In this document: positions 1-8,540 of the stretch, piece after piece
How the letters are laid out: every line of letters starts with the position of its first letter
Numbering within the stretch: the first letter of the stretch is position 1
Assembly (NCBI GenBank): GCA_937891325.1
Contig: CALAFU010000257.1
Span: 1-31,865, forward strand
Reading direction: 5' to 3'
Length of the DNA: 31,865 nucleotides
Origin: an uncultured Candidatus Melainabacteria bacterium
GTDB taxonomy: Bacteria > Cyanobacteriota > Vampirovibrionia > Gastranaerophilales > Gastranaerophilaceae
Program-made: the position numbers and the translations under genes
The notes under the pieces: model-generated
What the model was told of the DNA's origin: nothing
The model's database searches: none
Seen by the model: only the letters and a program-made list of their open reading frames with translations

Positions 1-1282
1 TAACAGCTTTTTTGTGTAGTTCTAAAACTTGTTCTTTTGATAAAGAATAAGTGCTTACACAAGGATTGTAGTAAGCATTTTCGTAGCTTTCAACTTCTTC
101 GTGTAATTCGTTCTTAACAAAGTTGTAATAACGAGTTCCTGGAAGTGGTGTAGCTGTATAGAAACTTACAAAATCACTGTCTAATTCAACTGCAAAATTA
201 ATGGTTTCGTTGATAGTTTCTTCATCGTCCCAAGGCAAACCTAGCACGAAGTAATTATAAATTCTGATTTTAGCTTTTTTAAAGGCTTTAACTGTGTCTC
301 TAACGTCGTTTATTGTAATGTTTTTGCCGATTTTATCAAGGATAAATTGAGAACCGCTTTCAACACCAATGCTAACTAAACGGCAACCAGCTTTATACAT
401 ATATTTCGCCATTTTTTCATCAGCAGTATCTGCCCTTGTATTAGCTGACCAAGTGAATTTAAGACCACTTTCAATAATTTTTTTGCATAAATTCATAGTC
501 CATTCTCGGTCTTGATTAAAAATATCTGACCAAAAAATGAAGTTTTTAATGTTATATTTTTCAATACATTCGCGAATTTCAGCAAGAATGTTTTCTGGAG
601 AACGTGTTCTAACTTTGCTTCCGCTAGTTGGAGTTGCTAAACAGAAGAAACAATGATGAGGACAGCCTCTAGAAACCTTGATAACCGCTTGAACCTTATT
701 GTTATCAGGTCTTCTGTAAATCGAATTATCAACTAAATGACGTGCAGGAAATGGTAGTTCATCAAGATTTTGAATAAATGGTCTTACTCCGTTAAATTTT
801 GCAATAAAACCGTCTCTGTACCATAAGCCCAAAATATCTTTAGTTTCAACTTCACCACTCAAAAGTTCTCCTAGTGTTTCTTCAGGTTCTCCTGAAATAA
901 TATAAGTTAGAGCTTTATTTTTCAACAAAATTTCTGAATTGAAGGTTAAAAATACTGCACCTTTTGCGATTGTAATTATTTTAGGGCAAATTTTCTTTGC
1001 TGTTTTCAAACAATCCAAATCGCTTTGAAGTGTTGGGGTTGCAACATTCAATAATAAATAATCTGGCTTAAATTCTTTTAAATCCTCTTCAAAATTACCA
1101 CCAAGGCTGTAATCTCTAATCATAGCTTCAAAACCAAGTTTTTCTGCAACAGCTGCCAAATACATTAAATCAGTAGGTGGCAATGGCGGAATAACCAACA
1201 AGTCCTTTGTCGGTTGTTGACAACGGTCTTCGCGGTTCATTATTGGTGATGGGGGATATATTAATAAAATCTTTTTCGCCAT
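1..1282 (-). CDS. B12-binding-type radical SAM protein (C-terminus cut by window edge)
   Basis: The first 427 codons of a larger gene; the stop codon lies beyond the left edge. The product opens MAKKILLIYPPSP, the usual start of the cobalamin-binding Rossmann-like domain in class B-type radical SAM enzymes. The domain runs to about residue 140 and ends near SGEPEETLGELL. The radical SAM domain follows with the 4Fe-4S motif CPHHCFFC (C207, C211, C214), then IGVESGSQ and FVLGLPWDDEETI, typical of this family. Such proteins carry out radical methylations or rearrangements; the substrate cannot be read from the sequence. I see no Shine-Dalgarno before the ATG at 1282. An extended -10-like TGATATAGA ends 8 nt upstream (complement of 1291-1299), so the mRNA may be leaderless. 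The gene lies 54 nt downstream of the DUF1284-like gene on the same strand. Confidence 0.9.
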   Translation of the reverse strand, partial: MAKKILLIYPPSPIMNREDRCQQPTKDLLVIPPLPPTDLMYLAAVAEKLGFEAMIRDYSLGGNFEEDLKEFKPDYLLLNVATPTLQSDLDCLKTAKKICPKIITIAKGAVFLTFNSEILLKNKALTYIISGEPEETLGELLSGEVETKDILGLWYRDGFIAKFNGVRPFIQNLDELPFPARHLVDNSIYRRPDNNKVQAVIKVSRGCPHHCFFCLATPTSGSKVRTRSPENILAEIRECIEKYNIKNFIFWSDIFNQDREWTMNLCKKIIESGLKFTWSANTRADTADEKMAKYMYKAGCRLVSIGVESGSQFILDKIGKNITINDVRDTVKAFKKAKIRIYNYFVLGLPWDDEETINETINFAVELDSDFVSFYTATPLPGTRYYNFVKNELHEEVESYENAYYNPCVSTYSLSKEQVLELHKKAV

Positions 1283-1336
1283 AATTTTATTCTATATCAA
1301 AAAATAAAATTTTAATATCATCAAAAAAGAGTAAAA

Positions 1337-1879
1337 TTAAGCTGCCTTTTCTGTTGGCGGTACGTATTTTAAGCCGTTTGTATTAATTTTGCCCTTTGAT
1401 GTTACACTCAACAATGGAGAGGTACTGTTTTCGGCGAAAGTATCTCTACATAAGCCTTTTCTCCACCAGCAACAGTCAGAACATAAATCTTTGTGAACTT
1501 CTGGTGTCATAACCCATTTCATGCGTTTCATGATTTCACTAAATTTATACGTTTTGCCTGTTTCGATACCAATTAAAAATTTAACTTTTTCATCTAATTT
1601 GTTTACTGAATCGTCCTTGCAAATCGCTGTTCCTGAGCCGTCGTTAGGACATTTTTTGCATAAATCATCTTTACCGCTTTTAATTAAAATGTCGGTGTCT
1701 GGATTTTCTCTTAATTGTTTTGAAATTATATCCCAGCTTGTTTTTGCTGACTGACTATAGTTGTATCCTTTGTACCCAGGTAAGCATAAAAAGTGGTGTG
1801 GTCGTAATGCTATTGTGTTTGGGTTTGATACGTAACTTACGTTGCTTGTTGGGGTTGTTGCATTTACTGCGCTAATCAT
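1337..1879 (-). CDS. DUF1284-like Cys-rich protein
   Basis: 180 residues. After a disordered Asn/Thr/Ser-rich leader of about 22 residues the protein reads LRPHHFLCLPGYKGYNYS, the hallmark opening of the DUF1284 family. Several Cys-containing motifs follow (LCKKCPND, AICKDD, LCSDCCWWRKGLCRD). Clustered Cys suggest a metal or Fe-S site, but that is inference; the family has no established function that I know of. A plausible Shine-Dalgarno, AAGGAA, lies about 9 nt before the ATG. It starts 42 nt after the stop of the 542-residue gene on the same strand, so the two may be co-transcribed. The N-terminal extension ahead of the domain resembles those on other proteins in this window. Confidence 0.8.
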   Translation of the reverse strand: MISAVNATTPTSNVSYVSNPNTIALRPHHFLCLPGYKGYNYSQSAKTSWDIISKQLRENPDTDILIKSGKDDLCKKCPNDGSGTAICKDDSVNKLDEKVKFLIGIETGKTYKFSEIMKRMKWVMTPEVHKDLCSDCCWWRKGLCRDTFAENSTSPLLSVTSKGKINTNGLKYVPPTEKAA

Positions 1880-1921
1880 TTTTCTAAATTCCTTCTATTT
1901 CCCTAATTCCATAAAATTATT

Positions 1922-3550
1922 TTAATCCAATTCCTGATTTTTTTCATCTACAACTTGTTGTAATGCAGAGGTCATAACTTTTAAAAATTCTTCAGGGTTT
2001 TCATTTGACAATTTTTTTAATTCTTCTAAAGACTTTTTATCTTTTACTTCAACCTTTGTTAGTGCTTGTTTTGTACCTTCCATAAACATTTTTACAGCAT
2101 CACGCTCACGAGTTGAATATTTCATCGCTTGATTTACGCTACCTTTTGTAGCACTCAAAATTTCACTAATTACTTCATCGTTAGGACTGATATTTCTGAA
2201 TACAAATGAAATCAACATTCTTGGTACAATTTGATTTGTTGCCCAATTTCCCTTTTTCAATTTTTCAGAAGTTAAGCCTAAAATTGTATCAGAGGCAACC
2301 TCTTTACCTTGTTCTAAAACTTCATCTAAGAATTCATAGCCTGTATCAAAAGCTGGAACCACAGAGCCTAAAAATCCTGATGCTAGTTTTTCTGCACCAC
2401 TAATTGATGCTGAGCGTACAAGTTTTTTGAAGTTCTTGTTATCTAATGCATCTTCTTTATCACTACTTAGTTTATCAGAACCGTCTACTAAAACTTTAAT
2501 TCCCATTGTAGTTGCTGATTTTGCAACAATCTTTGCAAAACCTGCTTCTGGAGCGGTTAACAATACCAATGCTGATAATGCTGAACGAGTTGCACCTCTT
2601 ACAGCAGCAGCACCGATTTCTTGAGAACGGTTGTATTTATCAACCCTTTCTTGAATGTCGTTTGTATGACCATAAGCATGTTCATAAGATTCGTCGTATT
2701 CTTTTTGTAACTCTTTTAAAGTTTTTCCGCCACGAATGTTTTTAGCAGTATCCTTCATTGTTTCGTCTAAGAATTCTGCCATAACACCATAAGCACTGTA
2801 TTTTTCTTCCATAGACATTTTTTCAGTGTCCATTCCAGAAGCCTTTAATGTGCCGTTTAGAGTTTCTTTTGAACCAATAATTGATACTAAAGAATTTTCC
2901 ATATTTTCAAATATTTGTTCTTTTGGAGTTGTGTGATAAAAATATGGAACAGAACCTGTCATTGCATAAGGGTTGATTTTTTTCTCAACTTTATCTTGAA
3001 GTTTGCCCTTATTTTCTTTAAACTCTTTTAAATCGCCAGATAATTTTTTTGACACAATATCAGACATAGCCTGAGTTGTAACGGCTAATTTGAACTGTTT
3101 TACCTTTTTGTTATATTTTCTAATGTTTGCGCTATTATATTCAATTCCAAAAACTTCTTGGAATTTTTCAGGGAATTTTTTTTCTTGGATTGATTCTTTT
3201 AATTCGCCAACTTGTTGATTGTAAGTGTCGATGTCTTTTTGAATTAGGACAGCTCTATTTTTTGAATTCCATAAAACGCTTATACGATCAGCAACTTTGC
3301 CAGCCCAACCTTCAGAAGCTAATTGACCGTCAAGAGATAATTGAGCGTTTTGTCCAATAGTTTTAAGTGCTTCTGTTGTTTTTTCGTACTGTTTTAACCT
3401 GTTTGAAGAACCTGTAAAATTAACATTAGAAGTGCGTTCAAAAGAGTCTGGCTTTTGAACATAAGAAGAGTGGCGAAATCCGTTATTAGATTGCGCTTTT
3501 TGAATATTATTAGTAGATTTAACTGCATTTAATGCGTTTAAATTAATCAC
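1922..3550 (-). CDS. Large protein of unknown function, GWAG/LWN paralogue 1
   Basis: 542 residues, not recognised. It starts with GTG, chosen because AGGGAA lies 5 nt upstream and no nearby ATG fits. The N-terminus is disordered and carries PDSFERT (34-40) and NFTG (44-47). A conserved block GWAGKVADRISVLWN at 81-95 is shared with the neighbouring 633-residue protein, as are FPEKFQEVFGIEYN, a YNRSQEIGAAAV block with a short hydrophobic stretch after it, and a C-terminal NPEEFLKV segment. There is no signal peptide. The mid-protein hydrophobic region could insert in a membrane or be a buried helix. The pair is a tandem duplication that has diverged considerably; this copy is shorter at the N-terminus. 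The preceding gene ends in a strong terminator, so this gene probably has its own promoter in 3551-3644. Confidence 0.85.
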   Translation of the reverse strand: MINLNALNAVKSTNNIQKAQSNNGFRHSSYVQKPDSFERTSNVNFTGSSNRLKQYEKTTEALKTIGQNAQLSLDGQLASEGWAGKVADRISVLWNSKNRAVLIQKDIDTYNQQVGELKESIQEKKFPEKFQEVFGIEYNSANIRKYNKKVKQFKLAVTTQAMSDIVSKKLSGDLKEFKENKGKLQDKVEKKINPYAMTGSVPYFYHTTPKEQIFENMENSLVSIIGSKETLNGTLKASGMDTEKMSMEEKYSAYGVMAEFLDETMKDTAKNIRGGKTLKELQKEYDESYEHAYGHTNDIQERVDKYNRSQEIGAAAVRGATRSALSALVLLTAPEAGFAKIVAKSATTMGIKVLVDGSDKLSSDKEDALDNKNFKKLVRSASISGAEKLASGFLGSVVPAFDTGYEFLDEVLEQGKEVASDTILGLTSEKLKKGNWATNQIVPRMLISFVFRNISPNDEVISEILSATKGSVNQAMKYSTRERDAVKMFMEGTKQALTKVEVKDKKSLEELKKLSNENPEEFLKVMTSALQQVVDEKNQELD

Positions 3551-3644
3551 AATATTCCCTAAATTTTACACTAACTTTGAATTAATAAAGTACCGTAAAA
3601 ATAATAATTGCCATGTTTTTGATGATTTGTTACATGTTGTAAAG

Positions 3645-3678
3645 AAAAGAGGTTTTACAATTTTGTAAAACCTCTTTT
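3645..3678 (-). terminator. Intrinsic terminator after the 633-residue gene
   Basis: A 16-bp inverted repeat (AAAAGAGGTTTTACAA at 3645-3660 and its complement at 3663-3678) lies 4 nt beyond the minus-strand stop codon and has T-rich flanks on both strands. It should stop transcription from the 633-residue gene before the next gene. Confidence 0.85.
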
Positions 3679-3682
3679 TATC

Positions 3683-5584
3683 TTATTGTTCGATTTTGTC
3701 TTTATCTTGTTCTTTTTGAATATCTACAACAATTTGTTCAATGTTGTTAGTTTTTTGTTCAATAACTTGTCCAACTTTTTTGTCATCTGTCGGTGTTGTT
3801 GCATCGGCTTGCTCTTGAGCCACTTCCATAACAATTTTTTCAAATTCTTCTGGATTTTGTTCCATAAATTGAACAACTTTTTGAGCTTCTGTTGCACCTT
3901 GAGTTTTTGCTTGTTCTTTTAAATCAATTTTTACGGATTTTATTGTTGCGCTCATTGTGGCACTCTTGCCTACACCAATTGTTTTTACAAGTGCGTCATT
4001 GTTTGTAACCATTTTGATATTGCCTAATGTTGATGCAATTAAAGCTCTCACAGCAAATGTTTTTAGTGAGAAGTTGTTTAATCCGCCTGTTACAGCATCT
4101 TTAACAGTACCTTCTGTTGCCACGCCAATACCGTTTGCTGCAGCTTTAACTGCAACTGTACCAACTTTAGTTGTTGGTTTTACAACGGTTGTAATACTTT
4201 TTGCAACATTGCCACCAGCATAAGTGAAGGTTGCATCAATTAATCCTGATTTTATAATACCAGGCATTGATTTTTTTACATCGCCTTTCATGCCGTTAGT
4301 TGCCTTATCGGTAACATCAATAGCAATAGATGCAGCTCCAGAAATGCCTGCAACAACTAAAGGTGAAGCTGTACCACCAGAAGCTACGATTGCTACTGTA
4401 GATCCCACTACAACAATCGCTTGAGTGCCTGATTTAACCGCTGCAGTACCGATTTCTTGTGATGTATTATATTTTGCAACTCGTTTTTGAATATTATTTT
4501 TTGTGCCGAAAGCTCTAACATAAGATGCATCATATTGTCTTTCGTAATATTCAAAAGATTTACCATTTAATGCTTTCTTTTCTGCATTTTTTGAAGATTC
4601 TACTAATTGTTGTGCAATTTTACCATAGAAAGTGTACTTATCAGCATCGCTTAATTTTGACATATCAATATTTGATTGTTTTGCGATTTGAGCAACGCCC
4701 TTTTCACCAACCATCTCTTCAACTTTGCTCTTCATATTTTTTAAAAGCATTTCTTTTGGAACTTTTTTTTCAATAGTTCCTGTTGGAGCGTGTAAAACTT
4801 CAACGTGATCCTTGTACATACCAAAGTTTTCGTTAAATTGTTTTAGTGGTAAACTAAATGCACTTTGAACAGCTTTTGAAGTTGTAACAGCTGTTGCAAC
4901 ATTTTTAACTTTCTTTTCAGTGTTATAAAAAGCTTTAATATTTTGTTCGTTATAGTTTATACCATAAATCTTTTTGAATTTTGCAGGAAAATCTTGACGT
5001 GAGATTGATTCTCTTAAATCAGCAGTTTGTGCGCGATATTGTTTTAAATCAGCTCTAACCATATCAGCAGTATTTCCTGTGGCATTCCATAAATTATTAT
5101 TCCAAAGTTTGCTAATTCCATCTGCAACATCACCAGCCCAACCATCTTTTTTCATTTGACCGTTGAAACTTGTAACAGCAGCATTATAACTTTTTTGCAT
5201 TCTTGAAACTATACCTTGACGAAGTTGTTTACTTTGAGCGCTAATTGGCTTTAAATTTAATTTTTTTTCTGGAAGTTTGCCTGCTTTTTTAAGTTCTTGT
5301 TTTACTTGAACTTCTTTTCTTGCAACTTCTACATGCGGATACATAACGCGAGTGTTATCCGATTTGCAAGTATATCTATCGTTCATAAAAATAGAATTCA
5401 TTGCACTTTGACTAAGTCTAGGCAATGTTGGGGTATTAGAACTAGCCTTTGATTTAACAGATGTTGTACCTAAAGCTTTGTTCATGATAGAAATTTGTTG
5501 CTGTTCTGGCAACTTTTGAAATTTAGCACGTTCCTTTGGTGGAAGTGTTGCGATATAAGCTTGTATTTTAGCCTTATCTACCAT
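3683..5584 (-). CDS. Large protein of unknown function, GWAG/LWN paralogue 2
   Basis: 633 residues, not recognised. It aligns with the adjacent 542-residue protein from GWAGDVADGISKLWN (148-162) onward, including KYNTSQEIGTAAV (371-383) and the C-terminal NPEEFEKIV block. Its first 120 residues are unrelated to the paralogue; they are Lys/Gln-rich and begin MVDKAKIQAYIATLPPKERA. A long small-residue hydrophobic segment at about 387-424 (VVVGSTVAIVASGG and onward) is more pronounced than in the paralogue and could be one or two membrane-inserting helices. AAGGGT sits 7 nt before the ATG. There is no signal peptide. Membrane-active or surface roles are possible, but nothing in the sequence fixes a function. 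Confidence 0.85.
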   Translation of the reverse strand: MVDKAKIQAYIATLPPKERAKFQKLPEQQQISIMNKALGTTSVKSKASSNTPTLPRLSQSAMNSIFMNDRYTCKSDNTRVMYPHVEVARKEVQVKQELKKAGKLPEKKLNLKPISAQSKQLRQGIVSRMQKSYNAAVTSFNGQMKKDGWAGDVADGISKLWNNNLWNATGNTADMVRADLKQYRAQTADLRESISRQDFPAKFKKIYGINYNEQNIKAFYNTEKKVKNVATAVTTSKAVQSAFSLPLKQFNENFGMYKDHVEVLHAPTGTIEKKVPKEMLLKNMKSKVEEMVGEKGVAQIAKQSNIDMSKLSDADKYTFYGKIAQQLVESSKNAEKKALNGKSFEYYERQYDASYVRAFGTKNNIQKRVAKYNTSQEIGTAAVKSGTQAIVVVGSTVAIVASGGTASPLVVAGISGAASIAIDVTDKATNGMKGDVKKSMPGIIKSGLIDATFTYAGGNVAKSITTVVKPTTKVGTVAVKAAANGIGVATEGTVKDAVTGGLNNFSLKTFAVRALIASTLGNIKMVTNNDALVKTIGVGKSATMSATIKSVKIDLKEQAKTQGATEAQKVVQFMEQNPEEFEKIVMEVAQEQADATTPTDDKKVGQVIEQKTNNIEQIVVDIQKEQDKDKIEQ

Positions 5585-5750
5585 ATCAATACCCTTTTTT
5601 CTTTCTCATTACATTAATATATTCGGCAAAATTTTGTTTTACTTTAGGATTTTATTATATCTTTGTAACAAAAGTTTACATGTGAAATTCAATATTTACC
5701 ATGGTTTCAGAGAATTTAGCTTGATTTTTTAGGAAAACATTACAGATGTA

Positions 5751-5785
5751 AAAGGACGGTTTGTGAATTTCACAAACCGTCCTTT
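5751..5785 (-). terminator. Intrinsic terminator after adenine deaminase gene
   Basis: A perfect 17-bp inverted repeat (AAAGGACGGTTTGTGAA and its complement, loop of one base in the DNA and about 5 in RNA), 21 nt past the minus-strand stop codon at 5807. A TTTT run follows on the minus strand. Confidence 0.85.
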
Positions 5786-5806
5786 TTAAAAATATTTTTA
5801 TCAAAA

Positions 5807-7537
5807 CTAAACTTTTGCTGGTTCAATTTCAAAAATATCAATAAAGTTAAAGATATCTGTTGAGAAAATACCTTTATCTGTAATTTTTAATTGAGGAATT
5901 ACAGGTAATGACAAGAAACCCATTGTCATAAATGGATCATTTACAACGCAACCAATTTCTTTTGCTGCTCTGTTCAAGGCTTCTGATTTTTCTGTAACAA
6001 ATTCGATATCTTCATAAGACATTAAACCTGCAACAGGTAAAGGTAATTTAGCAAGAATTTCGCCGTTTCTAACTACAACTTTACCACCTTGAGATTTAAC
6101 AAGTTCTTTTTGAGCTAAAAGCATATCTTCATCATTAGTACCAATGATAATCATATTGTGTGAATCGTGGGCAACTGTTGAAGCGATAGCACCTTCTTTG
6201 ATACCAAAGCCTTTAACGAAGCCTTTACCGATGTTTCCACTTGCTCTATGACGTTCTACAACACAGATTTTTAATACATCATCGTCTAAGTTTGCTTTTG
6301 CTAAACCGTTTTCAACTTTCACATCAACAACAGTTTGTTTTGTAATCAATTGGTGAGGGATAATTTCAATAGCGTTAACTTTGCTACCTTTTGCAGGAAT
6401 GTGGAAGCTATCTTCTTCTAACCAACCTACGTTTACAGAACCTCTTGTAGAAGGAACGTTAACATTATCTAATGATGCAACTAAGTTTCCGTTTTCAGCG
6501 ACAACTTGACCGTTTTGGAATACCATCATTGGTCTTGTAAAGTCGTCCATTGTTGTAAATACGTTAAAATCAGCTTTATAACCAGGGGCAATAGCGCCTA
6601 AATCTTGAATTTTGAAGTATTCAGCAGTATTTAAACTTGCCATTTGAATAGCTTTAATAGGGTTTACACCGTTTTCAACAGAGCGTTGAACCATACCGCC
6701 AATATGTACGCGTAAATCTTCTGGGTGTCTGTCATCAGTTACGAACAAGATTTTGCGGTTGTTGTTGTGTTTTAAGATTGGCATTAATGCATCTAAATCT
6801 TTTGCCGCAGTACCTTCACGAACCATGATGTACATACCTTGTCTTAATTTTTCTAATGCTTGTTCAGGATCAGTACATTCGTGATCAGATGTTACGCCAC
6901 TTGCGATGTATGCACAAAGGTCTTTGCCTGAAACTTGTGGAGCGTGACCGTCTACACGTTTTTTGTATTGTAAAGCTAAGTCAATCTTAGCCATAACTTC
7001 TTTATCTCTCATTAGGACTCCTGGGAAGTTCATCATTTCTGCTAAACCTAGAACCCAATCTTTGTCCATTAATAAAGATAAATCGTAAGCATTTAATTCA
7101 AAACCAGAGGTTTCAAATGAAGTTGCAGGGACACAAGAAGGAAGCATTGTGTAAACTCTTAGTGGTAAGTTTTTAGATGCTTCTCTCATAAAACTGATAC
7201 CGTGCAAACCTAAAACATTTGAAATTTCGTGAGGATCAGTTACAACAGTTGTTGTACCTGCAGGAACTACTGCTTGAGCAAATCTGTGAGGTAACATCAT
7301 TGAGCTTTCAATGTGTACGTGACCGTCTATGAACCCTGGAGTTAAGAATGCACCTTTTAAATCGATTTCTTTTTCGCCTTGATAGCCTTTTGCAACACCT
7401 GCAACTCTACCATTTGTAATAGCTACGTCACTTTCGTAAATTTCTTCTGTTAAAACATTTACGATTTGTGCATTTTTAATTACTAAATCTGCTTTTTTTT
7501 CACCTAAAGCAACTGCAATAAATTCTTCTTGGTGCAT
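5807..7537 (-). CDS. ade: Adenine deaminase
   Basis: 576 residues, the normal length for the AdeC-type adenine deaminase of the amidohydrolase superfamily, which converts adenine to hypoxanthine and ammonia in purine salvage. Visible signatures are FIDGHVHIESSMM with the metal-binding HVH at 73-75, VVTDPHEISNVLG (98-110), GHAPQVSGKDL, SDHECT, and the C-terminal VAHDSHNMIIIG block typical of this family. The ATG at 7537 has AAAGGA about 7 nt upstream. The gene starts 44 nt after the unknown 191-residue gene on the same strand, consistent with a two-gene transcript ending at the hairpin at 5751-5785. Confidence 0.96.
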   Translation of the reverse strand: MHQEEFIAVALGEKKADLVIKNAQIVNVLTEEIYESDVAITNGRVAGVAKGYQGEKEIDLKGAFLTPGFIDGHVHIESSMMLPHRFAQAVVPAGTTTVVTDPHEISNVLGLHGISFMREASKNLPLRVYTMLPSCVPATSFETSGFELNAYDLSLLMDKDWVLGLAEMMNFPGVLMRDKEVMAKIDLALQYKKRVDGHAPQVSGKDLCAYIASGVTSDHECTDPEQALEKLRQGMYIMVREGTAAKDLDALMPILKHNNNRKILFVTDDRHPEDLRVHIGGMVQRSVENGVNPIKAIQMASLNTAEYFKIQDLGAIAPGYKADFNVFTTMDDFTRPMMVFQNGQVVAENGNLVASLDNVNVPSTRGSVNVGWLEEDSFHIPAKGSKVNAIEIIPHQLITKQTVVDVKVENGLAKANLDDDVLKICVVERHRASGNIGKGFVKGFGIKEGAIASTVAHDSHNMIIIGTNDEDMLLAQKELVKSQGGKVVVRNGEILAKLPLPVAGLMSYEDIEFVTEKSEALNRAAKEIGCVVNDPFMTMGFLSLPVIPQLKITDKGIFSTDIFNFIDIFEIEPAKV

Positions 7538-7581
7538 TTTATTCCTTTCCTAAATCTTATAAAATCCTAAATACTTGTTCC

Positions 7582-8157
7582 TTATATTTTATCACAAAAT
7601 TCTAGTAATTCCTCTAATTTACCTGTATGAATTACGTCTTGAATTTTCTTTTCAATCTCTAAAATTTCTTCATTTGGCATACTTTCTAATTTGCCTACAA
7701 GGACGATTTTATCAACTGTATCAGTGTTTACAAAACTTTCGTTTTTCTTGATAAATTCTTTGTATAATTCCAAAATTTCTAACTTTTTAGGGTCAAAAGT
7801 GTAAGGTTTTCCAATGTAATATTTTGAATCCTTATCTAGCTTTTTGACGAAATCAAAAATAAAATTGATTTCACTTAAAGCGGGTTCTTCTTCGTATTCT
7901 TTACCTAAAAATGGGTTGCCAATAATTTTTTCAACGCCTAAAGTTTTTAGATATGCACCCCAAAGCATACAACCAACGTAAAAACCGATGTGTCTTTCTG
8001 TTAATTGAGCCAATTTAGGTAACGCAATTCTAAACTCTGATTTTTTTATGTTGAAGTTTTTAATCATGTTTAGTTCGTCGTAAAAATATTTTGTATCAAG
8101 CGATAAAGGGATTAAACTCTTTGTAAACCCTGGATCAAAAAGCGCTTCGTTTGTCAT
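7582..8157 (-). CDS. Hypothetical protein upstream of ade
   Basis: 191 residues when started at the ATG at 8157, which has AAGGAG 6 nt upstream; an in-frame ATG ten codons earlier (8187) has no ribosome-binding site and overlaps it. I do not recognise the family. The sequence is soluble and charged, with one moderately hydrophobic patch (HIGFYVGCMLWGAYLKTLGV) that is amphipathic rather than a clear membrane helix, and a Glu/Lys-rich C-terminal half predicted to be helical. It precedes adenine deaminase by 44 nt on the same strand, so a link to purine salvage is possible only by context. Its start region lies next to the promoter of small RNA A on the opposite strand. Confidence 0.75.
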   Translation of the reverse strand: MTNEALFDPGFTKSLIPLSLDTKYFYDELNMIKNFNIKKSEFRIALPKLAQLTERHIGFYVGCMLWGAYLKTLGVEKIIGNPFLGKEYEEEPALSEINFIFDFVKKLDKDSKYYIGKPYTFDPKKLEILELYKEFIKKNESFVNTDTVDKIVLVGKLESMPNEEILEIEKKIQDVIHTGKLEELLEFCDKI

Positions 8158-8189
8158 AACTTTCTCCTTTTTGAATAATTTTAGCACAC

Positions 8190-8217
8190 TTGAAAAAATA
8201 AAAAAATAGTTTATAAT
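8190..8217 (+). promoter_or_regulatory. Promoter of small RNA A
   Basis: TTGAAA (8190-8195), a 16-nt spacer and TATAAT (8212-8217). The block ATAGTTTATAAT is identical to the promoters of small RNAs B and C at 24180 and 24522. The predicted start is near 8224. Confidence 0.8.
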
Positions 8218-8223
8218 GTAAAT

Positions 8224-8343
8224 ATAGGGTGAAGCCCTAATAGAAATGTCACTTCTTTAGGACTTCTCTTAGTACCCTATAACCAGATAAGAATAATTTT
8301 AAGGACTGTTATAATGGCTGTTTATAACGGTCTTTATTATTTC
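8224..8343 (+). ncRNA. Small RNA A, candidate antisense RNA (third copy of the family)
   Basis: About 120 nt between the promoter at 8190-8217 and an intrinsic terminator formed by 8304-8314 and 8322-8332 followed by TTTATTATTT. The 5' half can fold into a long hairpin: ATAGGGT near 8225 pairs with ACCCTAT near 8274, and the inner GAAG...CTTC and CCTAA...TTAGG segments pair too. This is the same layout as small RNAs B and C (outer stem, inner hairpin, terminator), with less sequence similarity. Its 3' end overlaps a short minus-strand ORF at 8299-8352. It shares a promoter type and structure with RNAs B and C, but its partner peptide lacks the hydrophobic helix, so a regulatory role is uncertain. 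Confidence 0.65.
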
Positions 8344-8352
8344 TTTGGTCAT
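8299..8352 (-). pseudogene. 17-codon ORF opposite small RNA A, probable helix-deleted toxin remnant
   Basis: An ATG at 8352 preceded by AAAGGGGGTGAG opens a 17-residue ORF (MTKEIIKTVINSHYNSP) that is not hydrophobic. Aligned with loci B and C, the bases after the start match the 3' part of those ORFs (ATAATAAA followed by the terminator-stem region), as if roughly 45 nt encoding the membrane helix had been deleted. The leader also keeps the ACACACAAA element and an SD-pairing CTTCC. The upstream promoter is weak (TATACT at 8429-8434 with a poor -35), unlike the TGTACA/TATAAT promoters of B and C. I call it a decayed copy; a genuinely different short peptide cannot be excluded. Confidence 0.45.
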
Positions 8353-8489
8353 TTGTCTCACCCCCTTTCTAACCAAAATCTTAGTATTTGTGTGTTAGCG
8401 GAAGTGATGGTACTTACCCTATGCTTTAAGTATAAATAAAAAAGATTTTATATAAAATTTTTTAATATAACTTTACTTAAATATATAAA

Positions 8490-8524
8490 AAGGCGCGGAA
8501 TGTAAGAATTACATTCCGCGCCTT
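8490..8524 (-). terminator. Intrinsic terminator after clpB
   Basis: A perfect 15-bp stem, AAGGCGCGGAATGTA (8490-8504) with its complement (8510-8524), loop of 5, located 16 nt past the clpB stop at 8541. T-rich sequence follows on the minus strand. Confidence 0.9.
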
Positions 8525-8540
8525 AAAAGTATTATCCTAA

